Origin: JAYEHL01 sp041653935
GTDB lineage: Bacteria > Chloroflexota > Dehalococcoidia > E44-bin15
Length of the DNA: 64,000 nt
Direction of reading: 5' to 3'
NCBI GenBank assembly: GCA_041653935.1
Contig: JBAZEO010000001.1
Coordinates: forward strand, 248,001-312,000
Shown: in pieces, positions 58,898 through 64,000 of the stretch
Layout of the letters: every line of letters starts with the position of its first letter
Numbering within the stretch: position 1 is the first letter of the stretch
Program-made: the position numbers and the translations under genes
Notes under the pieces: generated by a model
Database searches by the model: none
Seen by the model: only the letters and a program-made list of their open reading frames with translations
Told to the model about the DNA's origin: nothing

Positions 58898-59744
58898 AAG
58901 GGTCGACCTCCACCTACACACGACCTATTCCGATGGCAGGTTAACGCCAGGGGAGTTGATACAAATTGCTGCAGAGCAGGGTATTGGAGTAATTGCTATA
59001 ACCGATCACGATACAGTTAACGGAATCGAGCCAGCTTTACTGGCTACGGAATGTTTCCCATATGTAACGGTCATTCCAGGCGTTGAGATAAATACTGATG
59101 TGCATCAAGGAGAAGTGCATATACTTGGATATTTCGTTGACTATAAAAACCAGCCCTTCTTAAATACCTTGAACGGCCTCCGTAATTCCCGCAAAGTCAG
59201 GGCACAGAAAATGTTAGCTAAATTAAGCAAATTAGGAATTAATATTGAGTGGGAGCGTATCTTGGAATTGTCTGACGGCGGTTCTGTAGGACGTCCCCAT
59301 ATCGCGCAAGCGCTATTCGAGGGGCAGTATGTTTCGACACTCCAAGATGCATTCGAGCGATATATCGGCCGTAACGGCCCTGCATATGCTGAACGAGATA
59401 GGCTTTCTCCCAAAGAAGCGGTTGAACTTATAATCAAAGCGGATGGACTGCCTGTAATTGCACACCCTGCAAGCATTAAGGAACTAGACCAGATGATCGT
59501 TGATTTAAAGCAATCCGGTCTTGTAGGTATTGAAGTATATTATGATAACTACGATAAAGATACCATCGAACGATTGAGTAAATTGGCTGCTAAATATGAT
59601 CTAATAGCTACAGGCGGAAGCGATTTTCACGGTTTTGAAGATGACCATGAGACCCCTCTTGGAGAAGCGAGAGTCCCTTTTGAATGCGCTGAGGATCTTG
59701 CAAATCTTGCACAACTACGCTGCGTAAAACGTGAAAATAAATGA
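58890..59744 (+). CDS. PHP-domain phosphoesterase (RNase AM-like)
   Basis: 284 aa. Complete PHP metal site: DLHLHTTYSDG near the start, ITDHDTVNG, PVIAHPAS and GGSDFHG. Close relatives are RNase AM (5'-3' exoribonuclease acting on short RNAs) and nucleoside-bisphosphate phosphatase. In an operon with rny and ymdB, removal of RNA fragments is likely. ATG 58890 has GGGAGG upstream and overlaps the ymdB stop by eight bases. It is the second PHP paralogue; the first is at 4627-5490. Confidence 0.9.
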   Translation: MAKRVDLHLHTTYSDGRLTPGELIQIAAEQGIGVIAITDHDTVNGIEPALLATECFPYVTVIPGVEINTDVHQGEVHILGYFVDYKNQPFLNTLNGLRNSRKVRAQKMLAKLSKLGINIEWERILELSDGGSVGRPHIAQALFEGQYVSTLQDAFERYIGRNGPAYAERDRLSPKEAVELIIKADGLPVIAHPASIKELDQMIVDLKQSGLVGIEVYYDNYDKDTIERLSKLAAKYDLIATGGSDFHGFEDDHETPLGEARVPFECAEDLANLAQLRCVKRENK

Positions 59745-60577
59745 GGTGGTATACAGAGAAAATCTATTTCCCATCAGGGAATCTGAAACTCCACGGTATA
59801 ATCTATCTGCCAAAAGGAGAAGGGCGATTCCCTGGAGTGGTGATGTGTCATGGAATGGCATCCGATTACCGATCCATGCGCCCCTGTGCCCAGCAGCTTG
59901 CTAGCAAAGGAATAGCAACGTTTGCACTCGATCTTCGAGGACATGGTAAAAGCAATGGGACACTTGATGGAGGTATTGGCCAAGACGTAGTGGCTGCATA
60001 TAACACACTAAACAACCATACTAAAGTGGATAATGAACGTATTGGATTAGTGGGACATAGTATGGGAGCACTTGCATGTCTTTATGCGGCTGCTGCAGTA
60101 AGCAAAGTTAGAGCAGTAGTACTGTTATCAATCCCGTCAGATATTGGAAGCATCGCCGAGTTTTGGAGACCGATGCATGAAGAGGCAGAACGTCTCGGAA
60201 CTAGCGTACTTGAATTTCCACGAATCGGCCCTCTTCCATATGCCGGATGGCTGAATCAACAGATTTCCATGCTCTGGATGCGCTTCCGTCACTATAAGTT
60301 ATGCATAGACATTAATCATGATACAAAATCCTGGGATTTATTAAACCCTTTAACAAACATCGAAAAGATTGGAAATACCCCCAAATTGCTTATTCATAGT
60401 AAAGGGGACAAGTGGCTCCCTTACGAAAAGACTGTTGCACTATATGAGAAAGCACAACAGCCAAAAGAAATGATATTATTTGAGCACGGTTACCATGTGA
60501 CTCCGTTGCTTCCAGGAAGGCTGAGGGCAAAGTGGATGGCATGGCTGGTGTCTGTTCTTAAGGAAAAAGGCGACTGA
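59741..60577 (+). CDS. Alpha/beta hydrolase (lysophospholipase-like)
   Basis: 278 aa serine hydrolase. Nucleophile in GHSMGALA, the oxyanion-region HGMASDYR, and the acid and His near the end (HSKGDKWLP and EHGYHVTP). Its ATG overlaps the PHP stop (ATGA). No signal peptide. Next is a PlsY-like protein, so lipid turnover is possible but not proven. Confidence 0.85.
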   Translation: MRWYTEKIYFPSGNLKLHGIIYLPKGEGRFPGVVMCHGMASDYRSMRPCAQQLASKGIATFALDLRGHGKSNGTLDGGIGQDVVAAYNTLNNHTKVDNERIGLVGHSMGALACLYAAAAVSKVRAVVLLSIPSDIGSIAEFWRPMHEEAERLGTSVLEFPRIGPLPYAGWLNQQISMLWMRFRHYKLCIDINHDTKSWDLLNPLTNIEKIGNTPKLLIHSKGDKWLPYEKTVALYEKAQQPKEMILFEHGYHVTPLLPGRLRAKWMAWLVSVLKEKGD

Positions 60578-60579
60578 CA

Positions 60580-61293
60580 ATGTCATATTATCCGATGATA
60601 TTTTTGACCATAGGATCGTATCTTCTTGGTTCGGTGCCCGCGGCTTATATTGCCGGGCGACTGTTCAAGGGAATCGATATTCGGGAGTACGGCAGCGGAA
60701 TAGCCAGCGGTTCAAACGTATGGCATTCGATTGCGAAGTGGGCTATTGTGCCCGTCGGCGTTTTTGATTTGTTCAAAGGAATAATACCAGTCGTAGTTGC
60801 CACGCAACTACATCTTACCATCGGCGGCAGCGAGGTGGCAGCCCAAGGCGTCAGTGCGCTCGCGGCAATGATGGGCCATAGCTGGTCTATATTCTTTAAG
60901 TTCGGCGGTGGTAGAGGGGTTACCCCGATGCTGGGAGCGCTTGGCTTCTTTGCGCCCTTTGAACTAATTATATTTGTTGCAGTCTGGGTAGGTGGATGGG
61001 GTATATTTAAGAAATCGCCGCTATTCATGATGATAGCTGCGTTAGTCATGATCATATCCAGTCCTTTTCTGCCAAATCCATGGCTGTCATGGGAAAAATC
61101 ATTGATGACCACATGGTTCCTGCTCGGTATGCTCATGCTGTTAATCACTAAAAGGATCATAGCCGAGCGTCCTGTGCCGCGCGATAATTGGAGGCAGGTT
61201 GTACTTTGCCGTCTCTTATACGATAGAGATGTACCTAATCGCACTGACTGGATCTACAGAAAACCGATTAAATATACAGATACGAAAATCTAG
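60580..61293 (+). CDS. plsY: PlsY-like glycerol-3-phosphate acyltransferase, divergent
   Basis: 237 aa with about five helices. PlsY transfers an acyl group from acyl-phosphate to glycerol 3-phosphate. The frame begins GSVPAAYIAGRLFKGIDIR as in PlsY, but the motif GSGNxGATN is GSGIASGSN here, and the GGKG motif is GGRG. These changes may alter activity or substrate. Two bases after the hydrolase stop, with an AAGG site. Whether another PlsY exists in the genome cannot be told. Confidence 0.8.
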   Translation: MSYYPMIFLTIGSYLLGSVPAAYIAGRLFKGIDIREYGSGIASGSNVWHSIAKWAIVPVGVFDLFKGIIPVVVATQLHLTIGGSEVAAQGVSALAAMMGHSWSIFFKFGGGRGVTPMLGALGFFAPFELIIFVAVWVGGWGIFKKSPLFMMIAALVMIISSPFLPNPWLSWEKSLMTTWFLLGMLMLLITKRIIAERPVPRDNWRQVVLCRLLYDRDVPNRTDWIYRKPIKYTDTKI

Positions 61294-61311
61294 CGTTTTA
61301 CAGAGAACAAT

Positions 61312-61956
61312 ATGGATATCACTTTCATTAAAGCAAGAGATTTAAACGAAGCCTGGTGGAAATGCATTCGTGAAGTGTTGACCAAAGGCTACGAATATAC
61401 TATCGATAGCGGCAGCTACGCCGGCCAGAAGCGCAAGGAGTTCGATTTCGTCGTCGTGCATATCGAACACCCGGGCACCAGGCCGCTCGTTCCCACAGTG
61501 CCCGAGGGAGTGCCGCCGCCGACCGATATCGAATATGTCGAGAGGGATTACTTACCTTATCTAATGTCCAACCTGAAGCAGGCCAACGAGACCTATACCT
61601 ACGGCGAGGACATTGAACAACAATTCCTCGAAATCGTAGAGATGTACAAGAAGGGTTTTAATACCAATCAGGCTACTATGACTGTTGGTAATCGCGATTC
61701 TATATACTTAAGCGATCCGCCATGCCTCAGAATTATCGATACAAGAGTGCGCTACGGCAAGCTTAACTTCGTCGTCTATTTCAGATCGTGGGATCTATAT
61801 GCAGGCTTTCCCAATAACCTTGCTGGTATACAGTTAATGAAAGAGTTTATGGCCAGCGAGATCGGGGTAGAGGATGGCGAGATTATCGCTATCAGTAAAG
61901 GACTGCACTTATATGAGCACAATTGGGAAGTTGCGAGGCTGGTAGCAGGACTGTAA
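61312..61956 (+). CDS. Thymidylate synthase, methanogen-type short form
   Basis: 214 aa. A compact ThyA-fold protein: catalytic Cys138 in DPPCLRIID, RSWDLYAGFPNNLAG (about 158-172) matching the dUMP-binding RSxDxxxGxPxN, and HLYEHN near the C terminus. Usual ThyA is about 260-315 aa; the short form (TIGR03283) occurs in methanogens. Makes dTMP from dUMP with methylene-folate or a pterin analogue, or may be a hydroxymethylase. No ThyX seen here. ATG 61312 has weak GAGA upstream. Confidence 0.8.
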   Translation: MDITFIKARDLNEAWWKCIREVLTKGYEYTIDSGSYAGQKRKEFDFVVVHIEHPGTRPLVPTVPEGVPPPTDIEYVERDYLPYLMSNLKQANETYTYGEDIEQQFLEIVEMYKKGFNTNQATMTVGNRDSIYLSDPPCLRIIDTRVRYGKLNFVVYFRSWDLYAGFPNNLAGIQLMKEFMASEIGVEDGEIIAISKGLHLYEHNWEVARLVAGL

Positions 61957-61986
61957 ATTCCCCAAATTCGGATATAGGAGACGTGA

Positions 61987-62463
61987 ATGGCGGTAAAGGT
62001 CAACGTTTTCCATCATGGCCTGCAAAAAACCATCGAATATTTCATTCAAAAGGCCAGCCCCTCGTTTAACGATATCCTCAACTTCAGCATCGATTCAGCG
62101 GATTTCGACACCGGCGTCATAACTTTCACGAACCGCGATGAATTGATAGGCAATCCCATGCAGCGCATACTGCATGGCGGGGTCATCTCATCTATTCTGG
62201 ACGTCGCTGGCGGACACACCGTATTCATGCAAGTATATAAGGATATCAGTGATGAACCAATCGAAAAACAGGCAGAGCGTTTCGGTAAGATCGGTACAAT
62301 CGACTTAAGAATCGATTACCTGCGCCCAGGGAGAGGGAAACATTTTATAGCTAAAGGCTACATTTTACGCATGGGTAAAAAGGTAGCAGTCACGCGCATG
62401 GAGTTGCACAACGAAGAGGATGTATTGATCGCAGTTGGAACCGGAACGTATATGGTCGGGTAG
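61987..62463 (+). CDS. PaaI/hotdog-fold acyl-CoA thioesterase
   Basis: 158 aa hotdog protein. The stretch QRILHGGVISSILDVAGGHT fits the PaaI family, where the HGG loop and the following Asp take part in thioester hydrolysis. AGGAG before ATG 61987. Would free CoA from an aromatic or fatty acyl thioester; substrate unknown. Ends eight bases before the convergent gene at 62472. Confidence 0.85.
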   Translation: MAVKVNVFHHGLQKTIEYFIQKASPSFNDILNFSIDSADFDTGVITFTNRDELIGNPMQRILHGGVISSILDVAGGHTVFMQVYKDISDEPIEKQAERFGKIGTIDLRIDYLRPGRGKHFIAKGYILRMGKKVAVTRMELHNEEDVLIAVGTGTYMVG

Positions 62464-62471
62464 AATACCGA

Positions 62472-63167
62472 TTACCTGCGGAACATGGCAAGGAATCTGT
62501 CTTCATATTGAGGATAAATCCCCCACTTATCAAGCTCATCCTTGAGCTCATACGGCTCTCTGTCGCCACGAGCCACATCCATAAACATCATTTCTATGCG
62601 ATACCTGGCCTCTGTCGGAACACCGGTTGCATCTACACCGAGCAGCCCCATGCTGTTCATCTCTGTCACATTGCTTCTCAGAGACCCCTGTGTCATCTCA
62701 CTTATGAATTTTAAAAGCGATACATCCCACAGTTCGTCGACGCCTTTAATTATAGCAGCGAGATTATCTTTATCTTTATCTATTTTCTCATTCAGACGTC
62801 CGATTACAACTTCCATCTTATCAGAGACAATGAGGAGATCCTTATGCTCATTTTTATAGTTGTAATATAAACCAGGCATATGCATACCGTATTGCTGGAT
62901 AACCATATCCAGGTATCTTTTTGCGCTTTCGCCGAAGCCTTCAAGTCTTGTAAGATAGTACGGAGTTACGACCCTCGGCCTTTCCGAGCTGACCCTTCCC
63001 TCACGAATAACAGTCTCATCTCCTCTTACAATCTCAGAATATATCGGTTCGGTTAAAAGGTAATAGTTAATAACAGTGGTTCCGAATGTAGCCAGTGTCT
63101 GCCGTGGCAGTCTCAGAATCTTAGTGTTACTGACTGCTTCCTTTATTCTTCCATCATCTATCTGCAT
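62472..63167 (-). CDS. Uncharacterised cytoplasmic protein
   Basis: 231 aa. I do not recognise the family. Early residues RLPRQTLATFGTTVINYYLL and the repeated basic/acidic helical stretch (KDKDNLAAIIKGVDELWD) show a soluble mixed alpha-beta protein; no signal, membrane helix or Cys motif. The ORF is preceded by a good promoter whose spacer holds a perfect TGTACA palindrome, so the gene is probably regulated by a repressor. ATG 63167 with AGG seven bases upstream. Confidence 0.75.
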   Translation of the reverse strand: MQIDDGRIKEAVSNTKILRLPRQTLATFGTTVINYYLLTEPIYSEIVRGDETVIREGRVSSERPRVVTPYYLTRLEGFGESAKRYLDMVIQQYGMHMPGLYYNYKNEHKDLLIVSDKMEVVIGRLNEKIDKDKDNLAAIIKGVDELWDVSLLKFISEMTQGSLRSNVTEMNSMGLLGVDATGVPTEARYRIEMMFMDVARGDREPYELKDELDKWGIYPQYEDRFLAMFRR

Positions 63168-63185
63168 ATGATTAACCTATCCTAA

Positions 63186-63214
63186 TTTTAACCTGTACAT
63201 ATTTGTACATCAAG
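63186..63214 (-). promoter_or_regulatory. Promoter of the gene at 62472-63167
   Basis: -35 TTGATG (63214-63209), 17-base spacer, -10 TAAAAT (63191-63186). Short leader of about 12 bases. Confidence 0.7.
63195..63210. promoter_or_regulatory. Candidate operator palindrome
   Basis: TGTACA-TATT-TGTACA, a 16-base inverted repeat filling most of the spacer of the promoter at 63186-63214. A bound protein would block RNA polymerase. No matching regulator gene is adjacent; the source is unknown. Confidence 0.6.
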
Positions 63215-63308
63215 AGATGTGTCTACCTCAATCATTAAGGCACACTTTGAAAAGCATAGAGACTTGAGTAAAAAATAATGGTATTATAACTGTCGAACGG
63301 AGGTCTGT

Positions 63309-63560
63309 ATGCCCATATACCAGTACTACTGCGAAAAATGCGAGAAGGAATTTGAACTTAAACGTCTAATGGCAGATATCGATAAACCAGCGCTGTGCCC
63401 TAAGTGTAAGAAGCAGGGCACCAGATTAGTGACCGCATTCTCCTCCATGGTGGGGTTACATCTAAAAACACCGTCAAAAGCAATATTAAGGAAACCGGCG
63501 GTAAAAAAGACCGCCATATCTCGAAAGACAGCGCAGGCTAAAAAGCACAGTAGGAAATAG
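63309..63560 (+). CDS. FmdB-family zinc-ribbon protein
   Basis: 83 aa. Zinc ribbon with CEKC (near residue 8) and CPKC (near residue 36), then a long Lys/Arg-rich tail (PAVKKTAISRKTAQAKKH), which suggests RNA or DNA binding. GGAGG lies six bases before ATG 63309. Second FmdB in the window, unlike the Cys-rich-tailed one at 46823. Confidence 0.85.
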   Translation: MPIYQYYCEKCEKEFELKRLMADIDKPALCPKCKKQGTRLVTAFSSMVGLHLKTPSKAILRKPAVKKTAISRKTAQAKKHSRK

Positions 63561-63583
63561 ACTTTGGACAGAATAAGTTAGAT

Positions 63584-64000
63584 TTAGTTTCTTTCGGTAG
63601 TTGGTACTTCATTAGAAAGAGTTTGTGAACACTCTTCGGGCGAAGAGTTAAATGCGCTGCAGACGGCTTGCTTGAAGTTTTCCGGCGTCCTTGGGTTGAT
63701 ATTCACTTTCTGGCCGTTGATTATTATTGTCGGTGATCCCGTGACGCTATAGAGGTCATTCAAATCCTTCTGCACATCAAATAGAGGATAGTTTCCATTC
63801 AGCCATGTACTCTGATCGCTGTACTGACCACTAATGTTATATGTTGAATCAGTTGCTGAAATACAGCTGGCAAGATTTTCCAAGTTTATCCCAGCTTCAG
63901 TTAAGCAGTCGCTAGAATTACCACCCTGTACAAAACAGCTTAAGTAGTCAAAATATTTTGACGGGTCTTCATTCTGCACACAATACTGAAGCAGGTTCTC
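63584..64000 (-). CDS. DsbA/thioredoxin-like protein, C-terminal part (cut by window edge)
   Basis: 138 residues seen; the frame stays open to the right edge, where it reads ENLLQYCVQ. The C-terminal cis-proline motif TGSPTIIINGQKVN and several cysteines (CFVQGGNSSDC) fit a DsbA/thioredoxin_4 or GILT-like disulfide oxidoreductase. The CxxC active site should lie outside the window, so the call depends on the C-terminal part only. The polar, asparagine- and serine-rich tail suggests export. Confidence 0.7.
   Translation of the reverse strand, partial: ENLLQYCVQNEDPSKYFDYLSCFVQGGNSSDCLTEAGINLENLASCISATDSTYNISGQYSDQSTWLNGNYPLFDVQKDLNDLYSVTGSPTIIINGQKVNINPRTPENFKQAVCSAFNSSPEECSQTLSNEVPTTERN

Noticed and set aside
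60645..61244. 199-codon open frame opposite the PlsY-like gene
   Set aside because: No ribosome site or domain, and it is fully covered by the plus-strand gene.
1..64000. Insertion sequence, prophage, integrase or toxin-antitoxin gene
   Set aside because: No transposase, integrase or terminal inverted repeat is seen; the gene run is continuous and of even character.

Overview
The window is dense, ordinary-looking bacterial chromosome with no insertion sequence, prophage or CRISPR array. Its gene content points to an anaerobic or microaerophilic member of the Chloroflexota, most likely a Dehalococcoidia-type organism. The reasons are a folate-independent (core-MetE/MesB-like) methionine synthase, a DUF6485 protein, a complex iron-sulfur molybdoenzyme with an NrfD anchor, beta-oxidation enzymes coupled to HdrD-like and FlpD-like redox proteins, a methanogen-type thymidylate synthase and an ApgM-type mutase beside aspartokinase. 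The taxonomic call is inference, because there is no rRNA gene here.

Layout. (1) 1-12,870, all minus: a long run of closely spaced genes from one sigma70-like promoter at about 12,890-12,918. It encodes hpt-like phosphoribosyltransferase, adenine deaminase, mtnA, mtnP, a MesB-like methionine synthase, a DUF6485 protein, a split kinase pair, a PHP phosphoesterase, ahcY, metK, a sugar-nucleotide transferase and a phosphohexomutase cut by the left edge. Together these make SAM, dispose of its by-products SAH and MTA (or 5'-deoxyadenosine), remake methionine and return adenine to IMP. (2) 12,987-16,951, plus: two enoyl-CoA hydratase-family proteins, an atypical sirtuin and both subunits of a CoA-transferase. 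(3) 17,046-25,432, minus: a membrane redox cluster (Tat-exported molybdoenzyme, four-cluster ferredoxin, NrfD, FlpD/ferredoxin protein, small membrane protein, HdrD-like quinone oxidoreductase), followed by cobO-rdgB-moaA-moaC (25,586-28,189, minus). (4) 28,530-32,481, plus: a biotin-dependent-type carboxyltransferase, an acyl-CoA dehydrogenase, hisA and hisI. (5) 32,538-35,312: rpmE/rpmA/rplU, divergent from a B12-binding radical SAM protein. (6) 35,314-46,062, mostly minus: a large surface-layer-like protein, gyrA, a TPR protein, a dolichol-phosphate-mannose-synthase-like glycosyltransferase, lysC with an ApgM-like protein, tRNA-Pro(CGG) and mazG. (7) 46,152-53,845: a DUF1461 membrane protein, then minus-strand fmdB, a YtcJ-like amidohydrolase, an ArsA-like ATPase, mnmG and an ABC-2 transporter. 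(8) 53,983-62,463, plus: nadE, recA, recX, rny, ymdB, PHP, hydrolase, plsY-like, thymidylate synthase and thioesterase. (9) 62,472-64,000: an unknown protein behind a palindromic operator-like promoter, a second FmdB protein and a DsbA-like protein cut by the right edge.

How they work together. Fatty-acyl or carboxylic-acid CoA esters formed by the CoA-transferase could be oxidised by the acyl-CoA dehydrogenase and crotonases. Electrons would pass through ETF (not in the window) to the HdrD-like membrane protein and the quinone pool, which the molybdoenzyme-NrfD complex could draw on. moaA/moaC and cobO supply the molybdenum and B12 cofactors. Promoters show a clear housekeeping consensus (TTGACA, 16-18 bp, TATAAT). 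At least three plus/minus genes (13,847; 45,110; 46,152) begin exactly where transcription should start, suggesting leaderless mRNAs. The points most worth a second look are the redox cluster, the complete SAM-recycling operon, the Cys-rich fusion on the purine phosphoribosyltransferase, the atypical sirtuin and crotonase, and an intrinsic terminator buried in the coding sequence of the convergent neighbour.
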